From Planctomycetota bacterium (GTDB lineage Bacteria > Planctomycetota > UBA1135 > GCA-002686595), in contig DUCM01000010.1 in the NCBI GenBank assembly GCA_012959785.1, positions 386 to 64,385 on the forward strand: DNA of 64,000 nt, given 5' to 3'. A model generated the notes under the pieces. That model saw only the letters and a list, made by a program, of their open reading frames with translations. It had not been told where the DNA came from and did not search any database. This document shows, one piece after another, positions 1-10,290 of the stretch (positions are counted from its first letter, which is position 1; each line of letters begins with the position of its first letter). The position numbers and the translations under genes are program-made.

Positions 1-2
1 CC

Positions 3-116
3 CCCATCGAGGCCATCGAGGGCGGCGCCGACCTGCTCGTGGTGGGGCGGGCGGTCACCGCTGCCGAGGAGCCGATCCTGGCTGCCGCCGAGTTGGTCGG
101 CCACCTGCTGGGCTGA
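3..116 (+). CDS. pyrF: Orotidine 5'-phosphate decarboxylase, C-terminal fragment (cut by window start)
   Basis: About 37 codons remain before a TGA stop. The readable end, IEAIEGGADLLVVGRAVTAA, matches the GAD-x-LVVGR-x-ITxA segment at the end of the OMP decarboxylase barrel, where the Arg contacts the phosphate of OMP. The enzyme makes UMP in pyrimidine synthesis. The gene converges on clpC with about 130 bp between the stops; I see no clear GC hairpin plus T-run terminator there. Only the last few percent of the gene is visible, so another phosphate-binding barrel enzyme is possible though less likely. Confidence 0.7.
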   Translation, partial: PIEAIEGGADLLVVGRAVTAAEEPILAAAELVGHLLG

Positions 117-247
117 GCGCAATCTGCTCCAACCTCGGTGTGCATGTGCCCCCGACGGGTTCGCTAGGGTCCCTTTCCATGCCAGGGCTTCCCCCACTCT
201 CGGATGAACAGCGGAGGCAGGCGCTGGTCAAGGCAGCCGAGTGCTGC

Positions 248-2785
248 TTACTTGTTGGTCACCTTCTTGGTCGCCGGCTTCGTTGGCGGAGCGGGGGTGG
301 TGTCCTTGGGTTGGAAGGTGAGGGACTCGCCGTCCTTGGCCACGGTGACCGCAAGCAGGCATTGCTCTTCGAACTCGGCGCGCAGGATGTGCTCTGAGAG
401 CGGGTCCTCGATGTAGCGCTCGATGGCGCGACGCAGGGGGCGCGCGCCGTAGTCCGCGTTGAAGCCCTGCTTGATCAGGAATTCGGTGGCGGTCTCGTCG
501 AGCTCGAGTGCCAGGCCGCGTTCGGCCAGGCGCGACTCGATACCGCGCAGCTCGATGTGCACGATGCGCTTGAGGTCGTCCTGGTTCAGCGGGTTGAAGA
601 CCACCAACTCGTCCACGCGGTTGAGAAATTCGGGACGGAAGTGACGCTCGACTTCGATCATCACATCGGCATTCATGCGCTTCTTGCGATCCGCCTCGCT
701 GTCCCCGGTCTTGGCGCCTGTGCGATCAAAGCCCAGGCGCGAGCCGGCCTTCATTTGCTGCGAACCGAGGTTCGAGGTCATGATCAGGACGGCGTTGCGG
801 AAATCCACATGGCGACCGAAGGAGTCAGTCAGGCGACCTTCTTCCATGATCTGCAGCAACATGTTGAACACATCAGGGTGGGCCTTCTCGATCTCGTCGA
901 GGAGCACCACCGAATAGGGGCGTCGACGCACGCGCTCGGTCAACTGGCCGCCTTCCTCGTAGCCGACATAGCCCGGAGGCGCGCCCACCAGGCGCGATGC
1001 GTTGTGTTTTTCCATGTACTCGCTCATGTCCATGGTGATGACGGCGTCTTCGTCGCCGAACATGAACTTCGCGAGCTGCTTGCACAGGTAGGTCTTTCCG
1101 ACACCCGAAGGCCCCAGGAAGATGAACGAGCCCGTGGGCCGGCGCGGGTCCTTGAGGCCCGAGCGCGAGCGTCTGATCGAGCGCGCGATGGCTTTGATGG
1201 CTTCTTCCTGGTGGATGACCACGCTGCCGAGTTCGTCTTCCATGCGTAGGAGGCGTTCGGCTTCGGCGTTTTCGAGGCGCGTCAGCGGGATGCCGGTCAT
1301 CTTCGAAACCGTTTCGGCGATGACTTCGGAATCCACTTCGCCCACGATCTCGGTGCTGCTCTGCTCGGCGCGCCACGCGTTCTGGATCTCTTCCTTCTTT
1401 TTCTTGAGCTGGTAGGCCTGGTCGCGCAGTTGAGCGGCCTTCTCGAAATCCTGCTCGGTGACTGCGCCATCCTTGGACCGCTCGAGTTCTTCGATTTGGG
1501 TCAACAGCTCGCGCGTGTCGGGAGCAGGGACCATTGCCTTGATGCGCACTCGCGCACCCGCCTCGTCGATGACATCGATGGCCTTGTCCGGCAGAAAGCG
1601 GTTGTTGATGTAGCGCGTCGACAGATCGACGGCGGCTTCGAGGGCTTCGTCGGTGTACTTGATGCGGTGGTGTTCCTCGTAACGGTCGCGCAGGCCCTTG
1701 AGGATGGCCACGGTCTGCTCCGGCGTGGGTGGATCGACATTGACCGACTGAAAGCGGCGTTCGAGGGCGCCGTCCTTTTCAATGTGCTTGCGGTACTCGT
1801 CGAGGGTTGTGGCGCCGATGCACTGGATCTCACCGCGGCTGAGGGCGGGCTTGAGCACATTCGAGGCGTCGATGGCGCCCTCGGCGCCGCCGGCTCCCAC
1901 CAGGGTGTGCAATTCGTCGATGAACAGCACCACATCGCCCACGCGACGGACTTCATTCATGACCGCCTTGATGCGTTCCTCGAACTGGCCGCGGTACTTC
2001 GTACCGGCCACCATCAGCGCCAGGTCCAGGACCACGATGCGCTTGCCGCGCAGGATCTCGGGCACTTCGTTGTTGATGATGCCCTGGGCCAGGCCTTCTA
2101 CGATAGCCGTCTTGCCCACACCGGGCTCGCCGAGCAACACGGGGTTGTTCTTGGTGCGCCGTGAGAGAATCTGGATCACGCGCTCGATCTCGTCGGCGCG
2201 GCCAATGACCACATCCAGCTTGCCGTCCCGGGCGAGTTCGGTCAGGTCTCGGCCGAAGGAGTCCAGGGCCGGTGTCTTGCTCTTGCCGTTGCTGCTTCCG
2301 GGGGGGCCCTCGCCCATGGTGGGATCCTCGTCTTCCTCGTCGGCCGATTCCGCGCCGAGGAAGTCCAGGACCTCTTCGCGCACATCTTCAAGCTTGACCC
2401 CGATGTTAGTCAGGACCTGGGCTGCGATGCCCTCGTTCTCCTTGATCAGGCCCAGGAGCAGGTGCTCGGTGCCGATGTAATTGTGACCGAGGTTGCTGGC
2501 TTCCTCGAGGGAGAGCTCGAGCACCTTCTTGGCCCGCGGGGTGAAGGGCAGCTGGCCCTGGGTCACCATGGAGGGGCCGGTCTTGACGATCTTCTCGACC
2601 TCGTCACGGATCTTGTCCAGGTCGATCTGCATCTGCTTGAGGACATTGGCGGCCACGCCGCTGCCCTCCTGGACGAGCCCGAGCAGGACGTGCTCGGTGC
2701 CGAGGTATTCGTGGTTGAACCTCTGGGCCTCCTGGCGAGCCAGGTTCATCACTTTCTTGGCGCGGTCTGTGAAGCGATCGAACAT
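248..2785 (-). CDS. clpC: ATP-dependent Clp protease ATP-binding subunit ClpC
   Basis: Full-length 845-residue HSP100 unfoldase that feeds substrates to ClpP. The N-terminal double Clp-N repeat spans about residues 1-145 ([16 protein letters not shown], then [16 protein letters not shown]). The first AAA+ domain has Walker A GEPGVGKT at 219-226 and Walker [18 protein letters not shown]-like coiled-coil middle region lies near 430-470, and the second AAA+ domain has GPSGVGKT and [13 protein letters not shown]. The C-terminus is a Pro/Thr/Lys-rich tail. The UVR linker and the McsA-like gene at 12121 support ClpC rather than ClpA or ClpB. Transcribed leftward from the 2786-3278 region. Confidence 0.97.
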   Translation of the reverse strand: MFDRFTDRAKKVMNLARQEAQRFNHEYLGTEHVLLGLVQEGSGVAANVLKQMQIDLDKIRDEVEKIVKTGPSMVTQGQLPFTPRAKKVLELSLEEASNLGHNYIGTEHLLLGLIKENEGIAAQVLTNIGVKLEDVREEVLDFLGAESADEEDEDPTMGEGPPGSSNGKSKTPALDSFGRDLTELARDGKLDVVIGRADEIERVIQILSRRTKNNPVLLGEPGVGKTAIVEGLAQGIINNEVPEILRGKRIVVLDLALMVAGTKYRGQFEERIKAVMNEVRRVGDVVLFIDELHTLVGAGGAEGAIDASNVLKPALSRGEIQCIGATTLDEYRKHIEKDGALERRFQSVNVDPPTPEQTVAILKGLRDRYEEHHRIKYTDEALEAAVDLSTRYINNRFLPDKAIDVIDEAGARVRIKAMVPAPDTRELLTQIEELERSKDGAVTEQDFEKAAQLRDQAYQLKKKKEEIQNAWRAEQSSTEIVGEVDSEVIAETVSKMTGIPLTRLENAEAERLLRMEDELGSVVIHQEEAIKAIARSIRRSRSGLKDPRRPTGSFIFLGPSGVGKTYLCKQLAKFMFGDEDAVITMDMSEYMEKHNASRLVGAPPGYVGYEEGGQLTERVRRRPYSVVLLDEIEKAHPDVFNMLLQIMEEGRLTDSFGRHVDFRNAVLIMTSNLGSQQMKAGSRLGFDRTGAKTGDSEADRKKRMNADVMIEVERHFRPEFLNRVDELVVFNPLNQDDLKRIVHIELRGIESRLAERGLALELDETATEFLIKQGFNADYGARPLRRAIERYIEDPLSEHILRAEFEEQCLLAVTVAKDGESLTFQPKDTTPAPPTKPATKKVTNK

Positions 2786-3278
2786 GTTTTCTAGTTGTCG
2801 AGGTGTTACCCGCCGCGGGGCTTCGGTGGGGCTCAGTCGTGGCGAGTGGGGGACGGTCCGGAAACAGCTTGTGGACTCATCTCATCGGCCTTCAAGCCCC
2901 CCGGGGTTGATGGCCCCCTGGCAGCGGCGTGCCCAAATTCGGTTCGATCGGGGCTGACGGGCTCCAGAGGCCATTTCTGGCGGTGTTTTTCGAGACCCCA
3001 TTCTACGGCTCGAGGCGCCTTGCGCCAGCGCTGAGGGCCACTCTTCCTGCCGGGACCCCACTGCGGGGCGGCCTGGGTGCTTCTTGCGCTACCTGTTTGG
3101 AGTTGGATGGGCTCGAGAGGCCGGCGCCGCAGGGCATCCCAAGCGGACTGCCGGCCCGAGCGAACAGGCTCCAGAGGCCGTCTCCCCCGCATCCCTTCCT
3201 CTATATCTTGGATTTGGGTAGCTTGCGCAAGGAGGGCAACCGCCCCTCACCCAGACCCAGAAGCAAGACAATCGCCCC
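2786..3278. promoter_or_regulatory. Divergent intergenic region between clpC and the metal-efflux cluster, with three short repeats
   Basis: About 490 bp without a convincing gene. The motif GGGCTCCAGAGGCC occurs at 2959-2972, again as GGGCTCGAGAGGCC at 3109-3122, and as GGCTCCAGAGGCC at 3167-3179. Each copy can form a small imperfect hairpin. The region must carry the clpC promoter (leftward) and probably the promoter for the gene at 3279. I could not match the repeat to a CIRCE or CtsR operator, so a regulatory role is only inferred from position and repetition. Confidence 0.4.
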
Positions 3279-3725
3279 ATGATTCAAGCGAGACACAAGC
3301 GCAAGCGAGCGAGGACCTTCTCGCTGCTGTTCATGTTGCTCGTCCTTTGCATGCGAATGTTTTACGCGCCGTTGCACATGGCGGAAGAGGAGCACCTGGG
3401 GGTGGCCGGGCTTTTTGCAGCGCAGGTTTCATTCGAGACTGGGCACCCTCACGACGAGCACGCTCACCAGGGGCATTCCCATGGGGACCAAGATGAGGAG
3501 AACCATCCTCCTCATCCCGCTCTGGACCATGCCTTTGATCTCTTCCCGCCGAAGTCGCCGACGCATCAGGCGCCGGTCAGTTGGTTGGCCCTGCTCTCGG
3601 TCGAGTTCGCCTCGCCGCCCGCGCCCAACTCGCTGTCCTCTGTGGCCCTCCAGCTGGAGTTGCGGCCACCAAAGCAACAGACACGAGCAGTTCAGCGGCC
3701 ACGGGGTCCTCCCTCCGTATCTTGA
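3279..3725 (+). CDS. Small histidine-rich exported protein preceding an RND efflux operon
   Basis: A 148-residue protein with a basic N-terminus followed by a hydrophobic segment (SLLFMLLVLCMRMF, about residues 15-28), so membrane-anchored or exported. The middle is rich in His, Asp and Glu (HPHDEHAHQGHSHGDQDEE), as in proteins that bind divalent metals. The rest is Pro-rich and low complexity. No Shine-Dalgarno sits close to the ATG. It lies upstream of a CzcB-CzcA-CzcC-type system, and small His-rich proteins are often found next to such pumps. A role in metal buffering or sensing is inferred; I recognise no family. Confidence 0.6.
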   Translation: MIQARHKRKRARTFSLLFMLLVLCMRMFYAPLHMAEEEHLGVAGLFAAQVSFETGHPHDEHAHQGHSHGDQDEENHPPHPALDHAFDLFPPKSPTHQAPVSWLALLSVEFASPPAPNSLSSVALQLELRPPKQQTRAVQRPRGPPSVS

Positions 3726-3902
3726 CCTGAGTCAATTGACGCCCCTGTCCGCTTTGCGACCAGGGCGCGGCAACTTTGCGCACATGCCGGCTCGCATCTG
3801 GTGTGCGCACCCATCACGATCTGTCGTGGCGTTTTGTCAGGACGATCAGTCAAGACAGCCAATCAGGAAATCTGCCCCTTGGGCAATCACGGGACCCATT
3901 CC

Positions 3903-5636
3903 ATGCTCAGATTCACAGGCCACCCCGCCGCCAGCCACTCAGCCACCCTCTTCTCGATCGCCTCCGCTCTCCTCGCCGCAGGATGCGCGCCTCCCGCGAG
4001 CCAGGTCGCGGCTGCCGGAGATGGACACCATGAAGTTCCCGAGCCCGTCTCCGTCACGGTCTTCACGGACCAGGTCGAACTCTTCATGGAGTACCCCCGC
4101 CTCGTGCCGGGGCTCGAAGCGCGCTTCTTGGCGCATGTCACCGTTCTGGCCACGGGCGAGCCGGTGCGCAGCGGGCAGTTACGCCTTGAATTGTCCCAAG
4201 GGGCGGTCAGCACCGGAGTCTTCGAGGCTGCGAGCCCTACCCGTGACGGGCTGTTCATTCCCGTGGGGGCACTCACGACCCCCGGCGAACATGCGGCCAA
4301 GATCGTCGTCATCAGCGACCAGGTCGAGGAGACGATTCCCCTCGCACCGATCGTCGTACACCGCGATCTGCACAGCGCACTCGCCGCTGCCGCGGCGGAA
4401 GAGAGCGCCGAACCGGCCAACGCCGTGCCCTTTCTCCTGGAGCAAGCGTGGCCGATCGGCCTCCTCCTTGAGCAGGTGGAACAGAGGTCATTGACCCAGA
4501 GGCTGCAAGTCCCCGGCGAGATCGAAGCGCCGTACTACGCGCGGGCGGTGGTCAGCGCGCCCCTGGGGGGGCGCCTCTTGCCGCCGAATTCGGGGAAGAT
4601 CCCCCATGTTGGCGAGCTCGTCGAAGAAGGACAGATCCTGGCTTACCTGGAGACGCCGCTGACCACAGCGGAGCGGGCCCAATTGGCTGCCAACACGACC
4701 AGTCATGCTGCGGTGACGATGGCCCTGTTGACCGAGGAGTACGCTCTCCAAGCCAAGACGATTGAGGTGCAGTTGGCTCTGCTGCAATCCCAGACCCGTC
4801 TCAAGTTCGCGCGACAGGCCCTGGCCCGCATCGACGAGTTGCGCGCCAATGACCTGGGCACCGAGGCAGACCTCGAGGCGGCTCGCAGGGATGTCGAACT
4901 CGCCTTGCAAGCGACCCAGAGCTCCGAGGCATTGCAGGATTCGCTCGAAGTGTCAAATAGCCGCCTGGCGGCCCTGAGAGAAAGAGAGCTCGCGAATTAT
5001 GCGGCAGCTTCCGAGCTGAAGCAGATGCGCCACCCGCTCATCGCTCCCATCTCTGGCGAGGTGATTGAGCTGGGGCACATCGAGGGTGAATCGGTCGAGA
5101 TCCACAGCGCGGTTTTTTCCTTGATCGACATGACCCGGGCTTGGCTCGTCGTGCACATCTCTGAATTCGACCTGGCGGCGGTCGGAGACGAGCCCGGTGC
5201 GCTCATGAGCTTGGCCGCCTTTCCTGACCGGTCCTTTGACATCCATGGAGATCTCGGCGGGCGCATCGTCAGCTTCGGCCAGGTGGTTGATCCAGAGACG
5301 CGCAGCCTTCCCCTGCGCTTTGAAATCACCAATCCGGAGGGCCTATTGCGGGCCGGCATGTTCGCCGATGTGTTCCTTGAGACCGGCCGCGTGATCGATG
5401 CGGTGGCCTTGCCCCAAGAGGCGATTGTCATGGATAACGGCCAACCCGTGGCCTTCGTGCTGATCCACGGCGAGCTTTACCAAAAGCGCGTGCTTGAACT
5501 GGGCATCCGCGATGGGCGCCTTGTCGAAGTGTTGTCCGGGATCGAGGCCGGCGAGCGCGTCGTAACACACGGGGCCTACCTGGTCCATCTCGCTGCGGCC
5601 TCTCCGGCGTCCTTCGGCGCCGGCCACGCCCACTGA
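3903..5636 (+). CDS. RND efflux periplasmic adaptor (CzcB-like) lipoprotein
   Basis: A 577-residue membrane-fusion protein linking an inner-membrane RND pump to an outer-membrane channel. I chose the ATG at 3903 because it gives a clear lipoprotein signal ending in LLAAGC; the open frame upstream lacks this. After an extra N-terminal domain of roughly 180 residues come the adaptor features: a lipoyl/barrel-sandwich half (VSAPLGGRLLPP), a helical hairpin around the EADLEAARRDVELALQ segment, the second half (HPLIAPISGEVIELGHIEGE) and a beta-barrel (LRAGMFADVFLETG). The pump gene follows 18 nt downstream. The substrate is probably a heavy metal, judged from the HME-type pump and the His-rich protein. 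Confidence 0.88.
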   Translation: MLRFTGHPAASHSATLFSIASALLAAGCAPPASQVAAAGDGHHEVPEPVSVTVFTDQVELFMEYPRLVPGLEARFLAHVTVLATGEPVRSGQLRLELSQGAVSTGVFEAASPTRDGLFIPVGALTTPGEHAAKIVVISDQVEETIPLAPIVVHRDLHSALAAAAAEESAEPANAVPFLLEQAWPIGLLLEQVEQRSLTQRLQVPGEIEAPYYARAVVSAPLGGRLLPPNSGKIPHVGELVEEGQILAYLETPLTTAERAQLAANTTSHAAVTMALLTEEYALQAKTIEVQLALLQSQTRLKFARQALARIDELRANDLGTEADLEAARRDVELALQATQSSEALQDSLEVSNSRLAALRERELANYAAASELKQMRHPLIAPISGEVIELGHIEGESVEIHSAVFSLIDMTRAWLVVHISEFDLAAVGDEPGALMSLAAFPDRSFDIHGDLGGRIVSFGQVVDPETRSLPLRFEITNPEGLLRAGMFADVFLETGRVIDAVALPQEAIVMDNGQPVAFVLIHGELYQKRVLELGIRDGRLVEVLSGIEAGERVVTHGAYLVHLAAASPASFGAGHAH

Positions 5637-5654
5637 TCGGGGGGGGGCCAGACC

Positions 5655-8600
5655 ATGATCAACAACCTCATTCTGTGGGCCTTGCGCAACCGCGCAGCGG
5701 TGATCTTCACCTCCGCCATCCTGCTTCTTGCGGGGGGCTACACCACATTCAAGATGCCCGTCGATGTGTTCCCCGATCTGACCGCGCCCACGGTCACGGT
5801 GATCGTCGAGGGACACGGAATGGCACCCCAGGAAATGGAAACCCTCGTGACCATTCCGCTGGAGACCGCCGTCAACGGGGCCGCCCATGTTCGTCGCGTG
5901 CGCTCCGCCACTGCGGTTGGCATCGCAGTGGTGTGGATCGAGTTCGAGTGGGGTACGGATATCCACCGGGCCAGGCAGACGGTTACGGAACGGCTGGCTT
6001 CCGTGAGAAATGCCCTGCCCGAGCAGGTTGAGCCGCCGGTCCTCGCATCGGTGTCGTCGATCATGGGCGAAATCCTATTCATCTCGCTCACATCCGATGA
6101 GCACGATGCCATCGAGCTTCGCACGGTCGCGAAATCACAGATCCGGCGCAGGTTGCTCTCGGTTCCTGGCGTGTCGCAGGTTACACCCATCGGTGGTGAC
6201 GAAAAGCAGTACCAGGTTGTGCTCAGTACCCAACGCATGCGGGCCTTCCAGATCAGCATGGAGCAGGTTGCCGATGCTCTTCGCAAGGGCAACGAGAATG
6301 TCTCGGCCGGATTCTTGATCGAAGGCGGATCCGAGTCGGTGTTGCGCGGAATCGGACGCGTACGAGGTACTCAGGACATCGCCGACACGGTGGTGGCGTC
6401 TCTCCATGGCCGGCCCATCACCGTGGGCGATCTCGGCCTTGTTCAGATTGGTTCCGCCCTGCGCCGAGGAACCGGATCGGCTTCCATGCGCGGCCCGGAT
6501 TGGGAGCCGATTTGTCAGGACGCCGTCATCCTCGCGATTCAAAAACAGCCCTCGGCCAACACTCTGGAGTTGACCGAGGAGTTGGACGCCATCCTGGATG
6601 AGATGCAAGGCGCCTTGCCGGCGGGGATGACCATCAACAAGCACCTGTTTCGCCAGGCCGACTTCATCGCGCACTCCATCCACAACACGACCTCTGCCCT
6701 CCTCGAAGGGGGGCTGATGGTGCTGCTCGTGGTGCTGCTCTTTCTGGCGAGCCTGCGGGCCAGCCTCATCACGCTCCTCGCCATTCCCCTGTCCTTGGTT
6801 ATCGCCGTATTGGTCTTGCGCTTCACCGGAGCCAGCATCAACACCATGACCCTGGGGGGCATGGCGATTGCGATCGGTGCTCTGGTCGATGATGCGATCA
6901 TCGATGTCGAAAATGTCGTGCGGCGCTTGCGCGAGAACCAGGCTCTAGCACCGGAAGGCCGCCGGAATACGCTGGCCGTGATCTTTGACGCCAGTGTGGA
7001 GGTGCGCACCTCGATCGTGTTCGCGACTTTCATCATCCTCTTGGTTTTTGCGCCGCTGTTTTTCCTCTCCGGTGTTGAGGGTCGCTTGCTGCGGCCCTTG
7101 GGTTTGGCTTTTTGCGTTTCGCTGGCTGCTTCATTGCTCACGGCGTTGACCCTGACCCCTGCACTTTGCTCCTATCTCCTGCCCCGCAGCCCGACAGTGC
7201 TCAAGGGTCGTGAACCTTGGATCGTTGCCGCGCTCAAGCGGTCCTATACGCGGCCCTTGAAGTGGGCCATGCAGCACCCCCTGGCAGTGTCTGCTCCCGC
7301 GGTCTTGATGCTCGCATTGGCCAGCTTGGGCCTGACGAAGATGGGCAAGAACTTTCTGCCGGAGTTCAATGAGGGTGCCATGGTGGTGGGGCTCGTGACT
7401 CTGCCGGGGACTTCACTCGCAGAGAGCGATGGTCTCGCCCACATGGTGGAGACTGCGTTGATGAAGCATCCCGAAATCGCCGCGATCGGGCGGCGCACAG
7501 GGCGCGCGGAAGAAGACGAGCATGTGCAGGGGGTCGAGGCCAGTGAAATCGACTTGACCCTCGACATGGACGCTCCGCGCCGACTGGGCCTCAAGGAGCG
7601 CACCAAGGCGGAGCTCCTCGAAGCTCTGCGCCATGACCTCGCTGCCATTCCAGGCATCCAGGCGACCTTCGGCCAGCCCATCGGGCACCGCATTGATCAC
7701 ATGCTCTCGGGGACGCGGGCGAACATCGCGGTGAAGATTTTTGGCGCTGACCTGGCGACCCTGCGCGGTCTCGCCAGCGAAGTCGAGAGCCTCATGAAGG
7801 AGATCCCTGGCGTTGTGGATTTGTCCGCCGAGCAACAGGCGCAAGTGCCCCAGGTGCGTGTGGAGTTCAAGCGCGCAGCCCTGGCTCGCTATGGACTGCA
7901 CATCGCCGAGGCCTCGACGGCCTTACGCGCGGGCTTCCGCGGCGTTGTTGTGACTCAGGTCCTCGACGGACAGAACACCTACGACCTGACTCTGCGCCTC
8001 TCGGGACCCGAGAGCGCCTCGCCCGGATCCGTGGGCGACTTGCTCGTGGACACGCCGGCGGGATTCAGGGTGCCTCTGCGGTCCATCGCCCACATCTACG
8101 AGGACCGCGGACCCAACTTCATCACCCGCGAAAATGTGCAGCGCAAGATTGTCGTCATGTGCAATGTGGCCGGCCGGGACATGGGTGGCGTCGTTGCAGA
8201 TACCCAGCGCGCCGTCGCGGCGGACATCGACCTGCCCCGGGGTTACTACATCGAGTATGGAGGTCAGTTTGAAAGCGCCACAGAGACCAACCGGCGCCTG
8301 GCCTTCCTTGGCGTGCTGGTCGTGATGGGCATCGGTTTTCTCTTGCATGTCATGTTGCGGTCCTTGCGCGACACCTTGCTGATCATGATCAACCTTCCCC
8401 TGGCGCTGATTGGTGCGGTGGCGGGGGCTTGGTGGACCGGCGGAATCATTTCGATTGCGTCCATCATCGGCTTCATTTCCGTGTTTGGCATCGCTGCCAG
8501 AAACGGGATCATGCTCGTCTCGCACATCCGTCACCTCCAGGAGCACGAGGGTGTCACCGACTTTGCCGAGGCGGTCCGGCGCGGGTCGATGGAGCGTCTG

Positions 8601-8846
8601 GCTCCGATTCTCATGACAGCCTTGGCCTCGGGGCTGGCGCTGATTCCGCTCGCCATGCGAGGCGATGATCCAGGAACCGAAATCCTCACTCCCATGGCAA
8701 TCGTGATCCTCTCCGGTTTGTTGTCCTCCACCGTTCTCAACATGCTCGTCGTGCCCGCCCTGTTTGTGCGCTTCGCCAGACCGCTGGCTGACGCAGTCAT
8801 CGAGCCCGCAACCCGAGCGGCGGTGGCCGGGGGAGGTCTCCAGTGA
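5655..8846 (+). CDS. Heavy-metal efflux RND pump, CzcA/CusA family
   Basis: A 1063-residue inner-membrane proton-driven exporter, the usual length for HME-RND pumps. It starts MINNLILWALRNRAAV with the first transmembrane helix, followed by the periplasmic porter domain (FPDLTAPTVTVIVEG; METLVTIPLETAVNG). The fourth membrane helix carries the charged proton-relay motif of the HME subgroup (ALVDDAIIDVENVVRRL). A second porter domain and six more helices follow. A G-rich Shine-Dalgarno-like run lies just before the ATG. Its stop overlaps the next gene as GTGA, so adaptor, pump and channel are translationally linked. The cation transported cannot be told from the sequence. Confidence 0.93.
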   Translation: MINNLILWALRNRAAVIFTSAILLLAGGYTTFKMPVDVFPDLTAPTVTVIVEGHGMAPQEMETLVTIPLETAVNGAAHVRRVRSATAVGIAVVWIEFEWGTDIHRARQTVTERLASVRNALPEQVEPPVLASVSSIMGEILFISLTSDEHDAIELRTVAKSQIRRRLLSVPGVSQVTPIGGDEKQYQVVLSTQRMRAFQISMEQVADALRKGNENVSAGFLIEGGSESVLRGIGRVRGTQDIADTVVASLHGRPITVGDLGLVQIGSALRRGTGSASMRGPDWEPICQDAVILAIQKQPSANTLELTEELDAILDEMQGALPAGMTINKHLFRQADFIAHSIHNTTSALLEGGLMVLLVVLLFLASLRASLITLLAIPLSLVIAVLVLRFTGASINTMTLGGMAIAIGALVDDAIIDVENVVRRLRENQALAPEGRRNTLAVIFDASVEVRTSIVFATFIILLVFAPLFFLSGVEGRLLRPLGLAFCVSLAASLLTALTLTPALCSYLLPRSPTVLKGREPWIVAALKRSYTRPLKWAMQHPLAVSAPAVLMLALASLGLTKMGKNFLPEFNEGAMVVGLVTLPGTSLAESDGLAHMVETALMKHPEIAAIGRRTGRAEEDEHVQGVEASEIDLTLDMDAPRRLGLKERTKAELLEALRHDLAAIPGIQATFGQPIGHRIDHMLSGTRANIAVKIFGADLATLRGLASEVESLMKEIPGVVDLSAEQQAQVPQVRVEFKRAALARYGLHIAEASTALRAGFRGVVVTQVLDGQNTYDLTLRLSGPESASPGSVGDLLVDTPAGFRVPLRSIAHIYEDRGPNFITRENVQRKIVVMCNVAGRDMGGVVADTQRAVAADIDLPRGYYIEYGGQFESATETNRRLAFLGVLVVMGIGFLLHVMLRSLRDTLLIMINLPLALIGAVAGAWWTGGIISIASIIGFISVFGIAARNGIMLVSHIRHLQEHEGVTDFAEAVRRGSMERLAPILMTALASGLALIPLAMRGDDPGTEILTPMAIVILSGLLSSTVLNMLVVPALFVRFARPLADAVIEPATRAAVAGGGLQ

Positions 8847-10237
8847 GTCCTTGCCAAGCGATGACAGCGATGGGTGTAGCGCCCCGTCTGCGCCCCGCAC
8901 TTCTGCTCTGGATAGGCCTGGGCCTCTCGTTCGCGGCGTCCTGTGTGCAGGTCGATCCACGCCCCGACTATGACCGGGCGCGGCGGCTCTTTGAGGAGAG
9001 CACGGGCCGCAGCGAAGTTTTCGACCCCCTCGCCCCCAACTTGCCACCGGAGGAACTCGACGCCATCTTGGCTGATGGGCTCTCCCTCGATGAAGCACTC
9101 AGAGTGGCCCTGCTCAACAACTTTGAGTTGCATGCCGAGTTTCAGGAGATAGGCATTGCCCATGCAGACTGGGTTCAGTCGCAACTCCTCACCAACCCCT
9201 CCCTCGATTTTCTGCTGCGCTTTCCCGCCGAGGGGGGCCGCTGGATGCTCGAGGCCATCGTGGGCCTTGAACTGCTCGAGCTGTGGAGGATCCCCGTCCG
9301 TCAGGAAGTGGCTCGTGAGCGACTGGAAGCCACGGTTCTCTGCATCGCCCGTCGAGCGGGGGAACTCACTCTTGAGACGCGCGCGGCCTACTGCTCGGCC
9401 GCAGCGGCCGAACAACTGCGCATGGTCGCCCAAGAGCGCCTCGAGCTCGCCTCGCGGTCCTTCGAAGCCGTCCGGGACATGCGCAAGGCAGGCGCGGCCG
9501 ATGGCTTGGACGAAAATCTCGCGCAAGGGCCCCTGCTCTTTGCGCAGCTCGCCCTCATGGCAGCTCGGCTCGAGGTGGCGGACGCCCGGAGAACCCTGGC
9601 CAAGAAGCTTTCCTTGCAGCGTTCGTTGGCTGACTTGCTGCTATTGGATGCGCTGCCCTTGCGCCTTCCAGCTCTGGAGGACTTCGAGGTTCTCGTCAAG
9701 AAAGCGATGGCCTCGCGCTTGGATTTGCGGGCGATGGAAGCCGCGATCCGGGCCCTGGATAGCCAGGTCCGTCTGGAGGAGCGCAGGGCGTGGGGCGAGT
9801 TGGCCGCCGGTCCCACCGTGGAGCGGCCCGCGGGGAGCGGAGGCGAACTCATCGGCCCAGCCCTCAGTCTGACTCTGCCGGTCTTCGATCAGAACCAGGC
9901 CCAGATAGCGCGCGCTGGATTCAAGCTGCAACGCATGGTCAAGCTGCACGGTGCCATGCAAGTCGGACTGACCCAGGACTTGCGAGCGGCAGTCGAGCGC
10001 ATGAACGCCGCGGCAAAAAGCCTGGATCTCTACGCCCACGAGCTGCTGCCCCGGGCCGAGCGGTCGCTGGCTCTAGCGCGAGATTCCTACGCCGCGGGTC
10101 AGGCCAGCTTGCTGGTTCTCCTTGAAGCGCAGCGGCAGGTGCTCGAAGTCCAGAGCGCCCATGTCACCCTGCGCCTCGAAGCAGCCCTGTCCACAGCGGA
10201 GCTCGCTCGCATCGTGGGCGCGCCGCTTGACGGGTGA
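8843..10237 (+). CDS. TolC-like outer-membrane efflux lipoprotein (CzcC role)
   Basis: A 464-residue outer-membrane factor with two long helical repeats (the ALNNFELHAEFQEIGIAHAD half and the LTQDLRAAVERMNAAAKSLD half). The N-terminus is a signal peptide with lipobox SFAASC, typical of acylated channels. The GTG at 8843 overlaps the pump stop; an in-frame ATG at 8861 is an alternative and keeps the signal peptide. The order adaptor-pump-channel differs from the usual CzcC-B-A order. It converges on the permease gene at 10291 with only about 50 bp between. Confidence 0.85.
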   Translation: MSPCQAMTAMGVAPRLRPALLLWIGLGLSFAASCVQVDPRPDYDRARRLFEESTGRSEVFDPLAPNLPPEELDAILADGLSLDEALRVALLNNFELHAEFQEIGIAHADWVQSQLLTNPSLDFLLRFPAEGGRWMLEAIVGLELLELWRIPVRQEVARERLEATVLCIARRAGELTLETRAAYCSAAAAEQLRMVAQERLELASRSFEAVRDMRKAGAADGLDENLAQGPLLFAQLALMAARLEVADARRTLAKKLSLQRSLADLLLLDALPLRLPALEDFEVLVKKAMASRLDLRAMEAAIRALDSQVRLEERRAWGELAAGPTVERPAGSGGELIGPALSLTLPVFDQNQAQIARAGFKLQRMVKLHGAMQVGLTQDLRAAVERMNAAAKSLDLYAHELLPRAERSLALARDSYAAGQASLLVLLEAQRQVLEVQSAHVTLRLEAALSTAELARIVGAPLDG

Positions 10238-10290
10238 TTTAGTCTGGCCTGGATGCCCCTGGAGCGCTGGCGCCGGGTTGCCCGCCGGAA

